Assembly (NCBI GenBank): GCA_016938035.1
Contig: JAFGVK010000148.1
Coordinates: forward strand, 1 to 56,983
From: Deltaproteobacteria bacterium
GTDB lineage: Bacteria; Myxococcota_A; UBA796; GCA-2862545
DNA: 56,983 nt
Reading direction: 5' to 3'
The notes under the pieces are model-generated. The model was given only the letters and a program-made list of their open reading frames with translations, was not told the DNA's origin and ran no database searches. Shown piece after piece: positions 36,733-44,318 of this stretch (position 1 is the first letter of the stretch; every line of letters starts with the position of its first letter). The position numbers and the translations under genes were made by a program.

Positions 36733-37803
36733 CTACAGCGCGGTGCCCTCCGCGACCCTCACCTGGTTCCTGCCGCCCTCCTTCGCCGCGTAGAGCGCCT
36801 CGTCCGCGAGGCGGAAGAAATCGGCGCGCTGCCCCACCCAGTCGGGCTCCACCGCGATCACCCCGAGGGAGATCGTGATCTGGATGACCGTCCCCGCGGT
36901 CTCAATGCGGAGCTTCTCCGCGCTGGCCCGCAGGCGCTCCGCCACGTCCACCGCTCCCCGTGCGCGGGTGTTGGGCATGATGACCGCGAATTCCTCGCCG
37001 CCGATCCGACAGACGGTGTCCACCCGTCGCAGCGCTTCCTTGGCCAGGGCGGAGAGCTGGCGCAGCACCTCGTCCCCCGCGGGGTGGCCCCAGGTGTCGT
37101 TGACCACCTTGAAGTGGTCGATGTCGAACATGATCATCGCTAGGGGGAGCTGGTAGCGGTACAGCCGCTCGTACTCGTAGTCGAGCCTGCGCTCGAAGAA
37201 GCGCCGGTTGTTGACCCCCGTCAGCTCATCGAGCACGGCCTGTTCCCGGAGCTGCGTGTTGCGCTCCCGCAGGCGCCTGCGGGTGTCCTCCAGGGCGGCG
37301 GCCCGTCGATCCGCCTGGGCCACTCTGGCCACGCTCTGGATGGTGCCCGAGGCGAGGTCGGTGAGGATCCGCAGCAGCTGCATGTCGGGGACGACGTAGA
37401 TCACGTCGGGGATAGGGTCCAGCACCAGCACCCCACCCACCGCGAGGGGGAGCACCAGCTTGGAGGACTCGTCGAGGAGCACCGGCTCGGTGGATCCCTC
37501 CCAGTCGGTGAGCAGGGTGTGGCTCGGCCCGGCGCTCACCAGCTCCGCCTGCTCTCCCAGCACGGTGCGCCCGGTGGCGGCGGGCAGCTCGGCGATCAGG
37601 GCGCTCAGCTGTGGGATGGTGACCGCCAGGATCGCCTTGGATCCCCCCGCGACCTGCGCGATCAGGGTGAGGATGCGGCGCAGCAGCGCGTCGTAGGGCT
37701 CCCCGCTAGCCATCGCAGCGGAGACCTTCGCCAGGATCTGCAGCTCCACCAGCCCCCCCTCGTCAGTGTGGGCGTCGAGCACTGGATGGCTTGGGCTAGC
37801 CAA
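36733..37803 (-). CDS. Diguanylate cyclase (GGDEF) with N-terminal GAF-like domain
   Basis: The N-terminal 170 residues resemble a GAF-type sensor, followed by a linker helix (DRRAAALEDTRRRLRERNTQ). The GGDEF domain contains DELTGVNNRRFFERRL, MIMFDIDHFKVVNDTWGH and the catalytic loop RIGGEEF. An RxxD inhibitory site (RRVD) sits five residues before the loop, so product inhibition by c-di-GMP is expected. The enzyme makes c-di-GMP from two GTP. TTG 37803 has GGGAG six bases upstream. It is cytoplasmic, with no membrane segment. A terminator of the upstream P-loop/TPR gene lies between the two. Confidence 0.95.
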   Translation of the reverse strand: MASPSHPVLDAHTDEGGLVELQILAKVSAAMASGEPYDALLRRILTLIAQVAGGSKAILAVTIPQLSALIAELPAATGRTVLGEQAELVSAGPSHTLLTDWEGSTEPVLLDESSKLVLPLAVGGVLVLDPIPDVIYVVPDMQLLRILTDLASGTIQSVARVAQADRRAAALEDTRRRLRERNTQLREQAVLDELTGVNNRRFFERRLDYEYERLYRYQLPLAMIMFDIDHFKVVNDTWGHPAGDEVLRQLSALAKEALRRVDTVCRIGGEEFAVIMPNTRARGAVDVAERLRASAEKLRIETAGTVIQITISLGVIAVEPDWVGQRADFFRLADEALYAAKEGGRNQVRVAEGTAL

Positions 37804-37844
37804 ATCACACTCCCGTGTTTCACCCTGCTATCGGAGGTGGGTGA

Positions 37845-37885
37845 AATAACTTGAGGGCTCTCCGCTGTTGCGAAGAGCCCTCTGG
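37845..37885 (-). terminator. Probable intrinsic terminator of the P-loop/TPR gene
   Basis: A perfect 9-bp stem, GAGGGCTCT (37853-37861) and AGAGCCCTC (37874-37882), with a 12-base loop, lies 18 bases past the stop at 37900. On the minus strand it is followed by AAGTTATTT, a modest U-rich stretch. Confidence 0.65.
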
Positions 37886-37899
37886 GGACGCGGGGGGCG

Positions 37900-40776
37900 C
37901 TAGGCTTCGGGGCTGAGCGCGGGCTCGACGAGGGGAGGCTCGACCGCCACCTCGTCTCCCTCCTCCGCTGCGGGCCCGTCGGAGGGGGCCGGCGGCGCGA
38001 GCGCTTCGGCAGGCGCCGGCAGCGCGTCCTCGGCCTCCTCAGCGAGGGCCACCGGCGCGACCTCGGCTTCCTCGGCCACTGGCGCCGCAGGGGGCAGCGA
38101 GGCCTGGACCTGGATGGCAGCCGAGAGGCGGTCGAGCGAGCCCTGGATCGCGGGGCGCTCGAGCGAGGCCTCGGGGAGCTGCTCGTAGGCTGCCTTCAGC
38201 TCGGCGAAGGCGGGGATCAGGAAGCCCTGAGCCTCTAGCACCTCGGCGAGGCCGATGCGGACGAGGTAGTGGCTGCCCTCGCGCTTGACCAGCTGGCGCA
38301 TGCCCTTCTCGGCGCGATCCAACTCGCCGCGCGCCATCGCGAGGTAGGCGCGCTCGAGGTTGTAGCGGAAGAAGCGGTCCATCCCCTTGGGGCGGAGCTT
38401 GTGGGCCTTGTCGAGCAGCCAGCCGCGGCGCTCCACGTCCACCCCGTCCTCCCGGAGGAGCTGCGCGAGCAGCACGAAGGAGTCGGCCGAGGACTGGTCG
38501 CCCTGGATGACCAGGTCGAGCAGCTCGCGGGCCTCGGTGCGGGCCCCCTCCCGCTGGTCGGGGTAGAGGCGCGCCTTGTCCAAGAGCAGCGCCACCAGGC
38601 GAGAGGTCTGCACCGGATCGCCGGGGGCGAGGCGCACCGCCTCGCGGAGCAGCTCCTCTGCCTCCACGAGGCCGTCGGCGCCCTCCATGCGGCGGGCCTG
38701 CCCCAACAGGCCGTAGGCGTCTGGGAGCATCGGGTCCAGGTCCATCGCGACCCGAAGGTGCGCGATCGCGTCCTCGGCCCGATCCGCCTTGAACAGCATC
38801 GCGGCGAGGCGGGTGCGGAGGCGGGACTCGTCGGGCATGGCCTCGATGGCCTTCTCCAGCACCACGATCCCCATCCCCGCCGACCTGCGGGAGAGGTGCC
38901 AGTTCACCAGCTCGTGGTAGACCTCGGGCACCGCGGCGTGCTCGAGGGCCTGGTCGAAGATCGCCTGGATCTCGTCGTCCGAGCGCTCGGCGCGGCGGAA
39001 CATCTCGGCCTTGAGGAGGTAGGCGTCGGAGTTGGTGGGGTCCACCTTCAGCACGTCGCGCAGGCGCCGGTCGGCCAGATCGAAGCGGGGCTCCTTGGCG
39101 CGGATCAGGCCGTAGCAGGACTCGATGAGGGCGTCGCCGTCCGGGAAGCGCAGGGCGATCAGGTTGTTGAAGCGCCGCGAGCCGATCAGGTTGCGGTTGG
39201 CCTCCTGGACCCAAGCGATCCGCTGGTTCTCGTCTGCGTCCCGGCCCATGCGGGCGTAGAGCTCCCCGACCTCGTTCATGATGTCGAAGTCAGAGGTCTC
39301 CCGCATCGGCAGCTGGGCGCGGACCAGGGGGTGGACCCTGTAGCGCCGATCGGTCTCGGTGCCGACCATGTCCAGCACGCCCATCGCGAGGAGCTGCAGG
39401 CGATCGCGGCGGCCCAGGCCCATGTCGGCCAGGGTCTGGCCGGTGGAGGGCATCCGCAGGTGAGCGAGGCGTGCCAGGGTAGCGCGCGCCTCTGGGGCCA
39501 GCTTCGCGATCCGCTTCTCCAGCACTCGGAGCAGGGGACGGGCGTCCTCCAGGTCCTGCGCCTTCAGGAACTTCGGGTCCTCGGTGAGGCCCAGGCCGTT
39601 CTCGCGCTCGCGCACCTCGATGGCGAAGGCGCGGGCGGCGAAGGGGTGCCCGTGGATGTTCTCTGCGATGGGGCCGAAGCGATCGCGGGGGAACTCCGGC
39701 GCCTTGTAGGCGTCGAAGATCTCGTGGAGGAAGCGCCCCTTGAGGCCCTTCAGCTCCATCCGCTGCAGGGTGGTGTTGTGATCGTGCCGGAAGAAGCGCG
39801 GCTGCACCCGAGAGATGAACACGAGCTTGAGCGGCAGATCCTGGGTGAGCAGGGTGCGCACCAGCAGCTCGAGCTTGCTCTTGCGGAAGAAGTCGCCGGC
39901 CCGCCCTGTGACCAGGTGCAGGTTGTGGATCACCATCACCTGGCCGCGGAGGCCCTCCGCCTCGCGGAGGGCGGTGACCGCCGCCTCGATCTGGGCGAGG
40001 GGGGGGAGCCGATCCTGTACCGCCTTGGTCAGGCTGCTGACGCCCGCGCCCTGGGTGAGGGTGATCAGGCGCCCCATCAGCGCGTCATAGCCCACCCCCT
40101 GCCCGAGCATCACCTCGGGGAGGCGCTTGAGACCGGCGCTCTCGATGGCGTGCTCCACCAGCCAGGTGCGGCCCACGCCCCTGGGGCCGGAGACCACGAC
40201 AGGGCCAGCGCCCTGGAGCATCTCCACCAGGGCGGGCAGCTCCTCCTCGCGGCCTGCGAACTGGAAGCGCGGCGCGGGGATCTCGCCCCCGCCCTTGGCG
40301 GCGCTGGCCGCGCTCGCGGCCTTGGTGCCCTGGGGGGCCTGCGGGATCTCAGGGAGATCCGCTGCCTCTACCGCGGGCAGATCGAGGATGAACTTGCGCC
40401 CCTTGCTCTTGATCTGCGCCACCGCGAGGCCTGGGAACAGGCCCATATACTGGAAGGCGTTGTAGGTGCGGCTCACCACCAGCACGGTGGGCTTGTGGCT
40501 CCCCGCCTGGACCAGCCGCGCGAGCTCGGCGAGGCCGGTGTCGTCCTGAGGGCCGGGATCGATGATCACGAGCACCCCCGAGGGCTGGGACACGGCGCGC
40601 GAAACACCTGCTTCCGATATGGCAATTACCGGATGCACGGTGGGGCCGGAGAGGGCCATCGGGCTCAGGGCGGCACGCTGGGTTAGCGCCAGCATCACCT
40701 CCGAGTCTTGAAGGATGGAGCTGGAAAGAGCGATGGAGCAGCGGCCTGCTGCTACGGCGTCGACCACGCGGTTCAT
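37900..40776 (-). CDS. P-loop ATPase-like/TPR protein with degenerate Walker motifs
   Basis: A 958-residue cytoplasmic protein. Residues 1-150 are an uncharacterised alpha/beta region (VLVIIDPGPQDDTG, PTVLVVSRTYNAFQY) that resembles a receiver-like fold without its key Asp. An ATPase-like module starts with FAGREEELPALVEMLQ and a P-loop SGPRGVGRTWLVEHA in which the Walker Lys is Arg203. The Walker B equivalent QVMVIHNLHLV lacks the acidic pair. The second half has about nine TPR-like repeats (VYHELVNWHLSRR, AEDAIAHLRVAMDLDPMLPD). STAND-type regulators share this order, but nucleotide hydrolysis looks doubtful. ATG 40776 has GAGAGGA upstream. The C-terminal 60 residues are Ala/Pro/Glu-rich. 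Confidence 0.8.
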   Translation of the reverse strand: MNRVVDAVAAGRCSIALSSSILQDSEVMLALTQRAALSPMALSGPTVHPVIAISEAGVSRAVSQPSGVLVIIDPGPQDDTGLAELARLVQAGSHKPTVLVVSRTYNAFQYMGLFPGLAVAQIKSKGRKFILDLPAVEAADLPEIPQAPQGTKAASAASAAKGGGEIPAPRFQFAGREEELPALVEMLQGAGPVVVSGPRGVGRTWLVEHAIESAGLKRLPEVMLGQGVGYDALMGRLITLTQGAGVSSLTKAVQDRLPPLAQIEAAVTALREAEGLRGQVMVIHNLHLVTGRAGDFFRKSKLELLVRTLLTQDLPLKLVFISRVQPRFFRHDHNTTLQRMELKGLKGRFLHEIFDAYKAPEFPRDRFGPIAENIHGHPFAARAFAIEVRERENGLGLTEDPKFLKAQDLEDARPLLRVLEKRIAKLAPEARATLARLAHLRMPSTGQTLADMGLGRRDRLQLLAMGVLDMVGTETDRRYRVHPLVRAQLPMRETSDFDIMNEVGELYARMGRDADENQRIAWVQEANRNLIGSRRFNNLIALRFPDGDALIESCYGLIRAKEPRFDLADRRLRDVLKVDPTNSDAYLLKAEMFRRAERSDDEIQAIFDQALEHAAVPEVYHELVNWHLSRRSAGMGIVVLEKAIEAMPDESRLRTRLAAMLFKADRAEDAIAHLRVAMDLDPMLPDAYGLLGQARRMEGADGLVEAEELLREAVRLAPGDPVQTSRLVALLLDKARLYPDQREGARTEARELLDLVIQGDQSSADSFVLLAQLLREDGVDVERRGWLLDKAHKLRPKGMDRFFRYNLERAYLAMARGELDRAEKGMRQLVKREGSHYLVRIGLAEVLEAQGFLIPAFAELKAAYEQLPEASLERPAIQGSLDRLSAAIQVQASLPPAAPVAEEAEVAPVALAEEAEDALPAPAEALAPPAPSDGPAAEEGDEVAVEPPLVEPALSPEA

Positions 40777-40926
40777 GGGTCCTCTCGTCGGCGATATTCC
40801 ACATGATTCCCGGTGAGCAGATGAGCACATCGGAACAGAGCCGCGCCGTAACCTTGCATCCCAGCGGTTTCAAGGAACACGGCCCGCATCTGGCGTGATG
40901 GGGCGGAATCGGAGTAGGACAGCCCC

Positions 40927-42747
40927 ATGCCTCGATCCCTCCTCAGCCAGCTCCAGACGATCCCCCACCAGGCGGGGGTCTACCTGTTCAAGGACCCCGA
41001 TGGCACCGTGCTCTACGTCGGGAAGGCGGCGGATCTGCGCGCCAGGGTCAGGCAGTACCTCGGGGGCACCGACGAGCGCGCGATGGTGCCGCTGCTGGTG
41101 GAGGAGTCGGCGGCGGTGGAGGTGGTGGTCACCAGGACTGAGCGCGAGGCGCTGCTGCTGGAGAACACCCTGATCAAGCGCTACCAGCCGCGCTTCAACG
41201 TCCGGCTGCGGGACGACAGCCAGTTCCTGCACCTGCGGGTCCACTCCGGGGAGCCGTGGCCGCGCTTCACGCTGGTGAGGGAGATCCAGCAGGACGGCGC
41301 CAGGTACTTTGGCCCGTTCACCTCTGCGGCAGAGGCCCGCTCTACCCTGGCCTTCATCCAGCGGGCCTTTCCCCTGAGGAGCTGCACTGACGAGGTGCTG
41401 CGCTCGCGGACCAGGGCCTGCCTGCTGCACCAGATCGGACGGTGCCCCGCTCCCTGCGTGGGCGCGGTCACCGAGGCGGACTACCGCAGGTCGGTGGAGG
41501 AGGCGCTGCTGGTGGTGGAGGGAAAGGACCTCGAGCTGCTCGCCCAGCTGGAGCGGCGGATGGGGGAGGCCGCAGCGGCTGAGGCCTATGAGGAGGCCGC
41601 GCGCCTGCGCGATCTCATCCGCGCGGTGAGGACCGCGTCCGAGGATCAGCTCGCGATGGACAGCCGCCTGGGGGAGCGCGATGCCTGGGGCCTGCACCAG
41701 GAGGGGGACGCGGTGATGGTGGCGATGCTCCCTGTGCGGCGGGGGGCCCTGGGCGAGGTGCAGGTGGAGCTGGCTGAGGGGAGGGGGGGCACGGCGGCGG
41801 AGATCCTCTCGTCCGTGATCAACGCGGCCTACACCGCGCCAGCGGACATCCCGCCGGAGGTGCTCCTCTCTCACGAGCCCGATGACATCGAGGCCTTGGC
41901 GGAGGTGCTGTCCGAGCGGCGGGGCGCGCCGGTGCAGCTCAAGGTGCCGCGGCGCGGCGCCAAGGTCCGGCTGGTGGACCTGGCTCGGGAGAACGCCAGG
42001 GTGCGGTTCGGGGGGGTAAAGAGCGAGGACGAGCGCCACGCGGCGGCGATGCGGCGGCTGGGAGCGCTGCTGGGGCTCCCAGGTCCTCCTGGGCGGATGG
42101 AGGCCTTTGACAACTCCAACCTGGAGGGCACCGACGCGGTGGCGGCGATGTCGGTGTTCCTGGGCGGGCGGCCGGCGCGCAGGGAGTACCGCCGCTACAA
42201 GGTGAAGACCGTGGTGGGAGCCGACGACTACGCCAGCATGAGGGAGATCCTCACCCGGCGGATCCGCCGCCTCGTCGCCGAGGGGGCGCTCCCCGACCTG
42301 TGGGTGATCGACGGCGGTGCCGGGCAGCTGGGGGTGGCGGTGCAGGTGCTGGCCGAGGAGGGCGTGGCGCTGCCGGTGATCGGGCTCGCCAAGGCGAGGA
42401 CGGAGAAGCGGCGCGGAGAGACCGGTGTCACCGACAAGATCGTCCTCCCAGGCCGCGACGAGCCCCTGCGGCTGCCCCCCGGAGATCCCGCGCTGAGGAT
42501 CCTGCAGCACCTCCGCGATGAGGTGCACAAGCACGCCATCACCTACCACCGGCAGGTGCGTGGGAAGCGGAGCTTGGTCAGCGCCCTGGAGGGGATCCCT
42601 GGGGTGGGCGCCGCGCGGCGGAAGGCGCTGCTGCTGCACCTGGGCTCGGCGCGGGCGGTGGCAGGTGCCGACGTGGCGACCCTGGCCGAGGTGCCCGGCA
42701 TAGGTCCGGCGCTGGCCCAGGTGATCCACCAGGCCCTCCGGCGCTAG
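40927..42747 (+). CDS. uvrC: Excinuclease ABC subunit C
   Basis: The 606-residue UvrC nuclease of nucleotide excision repair. The GIY-YIG domain at the start (PHQAGVYLFKD, VLYVGKAADLRARVRQY) makes the 3' cut. A cysteine-rich segment follows (RSC, RAC, GRC, PAPC), fitting the UvrC iron-sulfur site. Next come a UvrB-interacting UVR helix (AEAYEEAARLRDLI) and the RNase H-like domain with FDNSNLEG and WVIDGGAGQLG for the 5' cut. The protein ends in a tandem helix-hairpin-helix (LEGIPGVGAARRKALL, LAEVPGIGPALAQVI). Its stop codon overlaps that of the convergent activase-related gene (CTAG shared). ATG 40927. Confidence 0.97.
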   Translation: MPRSLLSQLQTIPHQAGVYLFKDPDGTVLYVGKAADLRARVRQYLGGTDERAMVPLLVEESAAVEVVVTRTEREALLLENTLIKRYQPRFNVRLRDDSQFLHLRVHSGEPWPRFTLVREIQQDGARYFGPFTSAAEARSTLAFIQRAFPLRSCTDEVLRSRTRACLLHQIGRCPAPCVGAVTEADYRRSVEEALLVVEGKDLELLAQLERRMGEAAAAEAYEEAARLRDLIRAVRTASEDQLAMDSRLGERDAWGLHQEGDAVMVAMLPVRRGALGEVQVELAEGRGGTAAEILSSVINAAYTAPADIPPEVLLSHEPDDIEALAEVLSERRGAPVQLKVPRRGAKVRLVDLARENARVRFGGVKSEDERHAAAMRRLGALLGLPGPPGRMEAFDNSNLEGTDAVAAMSVFLGGRPARREYRRYKVKTVVGADDYASMREILTRRIRRLVAEGALPDLWVIDGGAGQLGVAVQVLAEEGVALPVIGLAKARTEKRRGETGVTDKIVLPGRDEPLRLPPGDPALRILQHLRDEVHKHAITYHRQVRGKRSLVSALEGIPGVGAARRKALLLHLGSARAVAGADVATLAEVPGIGPALAQVIHQALRR

Positions 42748-44153
42748 CTGGGCGCGCGGGCCCAGACGCCGCGGATCCAGTCCGAGGCGTCCCGCTGCAG
42801 GTCAGCCGGCGTGAGGGGCTGGTCCGCCTCGAGCTCCAGGCGCGGCTTGTCTGGAGACAGCGCCGCGCGGAGCGCGTCCCACCGGTCCGCGGGGGCGCAG
42901 TACCCCATCCGCAGCAGGATCGGGAACACCCTGGGGTGCCCGCCCCAGGTCCGCAGGGCCGCGTCCAGAACGCCCAGCGCGTCGATCGAGGGGCTGTGCC
43001 CCAGGGGGCTGACGAAGGGATCGGGGAGCGCGTCCACCGGCAGGGCGATCAGCCCCTGGCGGGTCAGCCACCCTGAGAGGGTCTGGTAGACGGGCCGCTG
43101 GGCCAGGGCGCAGGGCACCCCGACCAGCAGGGCGATGGGGCGCTCCTCTTGATCCAACGCGACGCGGCCTCGCTCAGAGAGCTCCCGGTAGTACCGCGTG
43201 AGGGCCGCGGTCCCCTCCATCAGCGCGGTGGCGGCCGCGCCCCTGCGCATGCCCAGCGCCCTCGCCACCCCCGCGGCGGGCGGGTGCAGGGGGTCGCGCC
43301 CTAGGGGCACCCTGAGCACCCGCTCCTCCGGCAAGTCGAGGGCGTGACACGCCAGCGAGCTGGGGGAGGGCAGGGGGAAGAAATGCTCCCCCGTGTCCAT
43401 CGCGGCGCTGGCCTCGCGCAGCGGGAGACACGCCGGCGCCGGGGGCGGCTCGGAGATCTCCGCGGCCAGCACCGGGGTCCGCCCGGTCGCGCGCAGGAGC
43501 GGTGCCCACAGGGGGAGCGTCGCCCCGCCAGGGGAGGCCCAGTGGATCACCACCTGGCGCGGGCTGTCGGTGACAGGCTCGGTGAGCTGCGCGTGGTGGA
43601 GGCTCAGGGCCCTCCGATCGTAGGGGTTGGCCTCGGCGCTCCTCCGCCAGCGGTCGCAGGACCCCCCGAGCACCCGGCGCTGCCCGGCCTCTACGTAGAT
43701 CTGCACCGCACACCCGAGCACGCAGCCGCGACAGGAGAAGGCGCGCCGCAGCTCGCCATCCAGCGCGGAGAAGCCACGAAACCTGCTCCGTCCAGGCCTG
43801 CGCCTAAAGGCCTCCGCGGCGGCCCGCAGCGCCAGCTCCGCCGGCGCATGATCGTCGGAGGAGGGCCCCACCACGGCGTCGATCCCCAGGAGGTCCGTCG
43901 CGGGGTGGTCGCGCCTGCCGCAGAAGCCCAGCCCCCCCACCGCTGGCGCGGTGTCACCCTCGCGGAGGGACAGCATCAGCTCCATGAGGGGGGCGAGGGC
44001 GCCCTCGTGGCTGCTCACAGCGCGGGTCTCCAGCAGCGCCCCCGCGCCGTCCATGACGGCGAGGGCGTAGCCCTCCTGGTGTACGGCCACACCGAGAAAC
44101 ACGGTGTCGGTACGGGGGGGGGGGCTCGGGTTCGTGACCGGCTGGGGGGCCAA
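42744..44153 (-). CDS. 2-hydroxyacyl-CoA dehydratase activase-related protein (DUF2229-like), divergent
   Basis: About 469 residues. The N-terminus FLGVAVHQEGYALAVMDGAG echoes the ASKHA fold of BadF/HgdC activases but lacks the phosphate-loop signature. Later segments follow the DUF2229-type order: the Cys-rich SCRGCVLGCAVQIYVEAG, then VVIHWASPGGATLPLWAPLL, FFPLPSPSSLACHALDLP, IALLVGVPCALAQRPVYQTL and TWGGHPRVFPILLRMGYCAP. Authentic relatives activate or pair with iron-sulfur 2-hydroxyacyl-CoA dehydratases; none is encoded nearby. TTG 44153 has GCAGGAG seven bases upstream; GTG 44231 is the alternative start. A C11 tract lies in codons 10-14 (44114-44124), where slippage would abort translation. 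Confidence 0.65.
   Translation of the reverse strand: MAPQPVTNPSPPPRTDTVFLGVAVHQEGYALAVMDGAGALLETRAVSSHEGALAPLMELMLSLREGDTAPAVGGLGFCGRRDHPATDLLGIDAVVGPSSDDHAPAELALRAAAEAFRRRPGRSRFRGFSALDGELRRAFSCRGCVLGCAVQIYVEAGQRRVLGGSCDRWRRSAEANPYDRRALSLHHAQLTEPVTDSPRQVVIHWASPGGATLPLWAPLLRATGRTPVLAAEISEPPPAPACLPLREASAAMDTGEHFFPLPSPSSLACHALDLPEERVLRVPLGRDPLHPPAAGVARALGMRRGAAATALMEGTAALTRYYRELSERGRVALDQEERPIALLVGVPCALAQRPVYQTLSGWLTRQGLIALPVDALPDPFVSPLGHSPSIDALGVLDAALRTWGGHPRVFPILLRMGYCAPADRWDALRAALSPDKPRLELEADQPLTPADLQRDASDWIRGVWARAPS
44114..44124. repeat. G11 homopolymer in the 5' end of the activase-related gene
   Basis: Eleven G on the plus strand, C on the coding strand, encode prolines just after the start. 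A gain or loss of one base would shift the frame of nearly the whole gene. Confidence 0.9.
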
Positions 44154-44318
44154 GCTGAGACTCCTGCTCCCCACGCGATAGCGGAGCGGCACCAGACAAC
44201 CCACCCGCGATGCGCCGGGTCCGTCATCCACCTCGCATTTTGAGATCGGAAAGGCCTAGTCTTGTGAGCAACCCTTCAGCCTCTGGGGCCCGGAGCCGAT
44301 GTCCCAGCGGAGCGTGTG

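Noticed and set aside
40870..42729. 619-codon frame antisense to uvrC
   Set aside because: uvrC is unmistakable on the plus strand; the antisense is Arg/His-rich shadow sequence.
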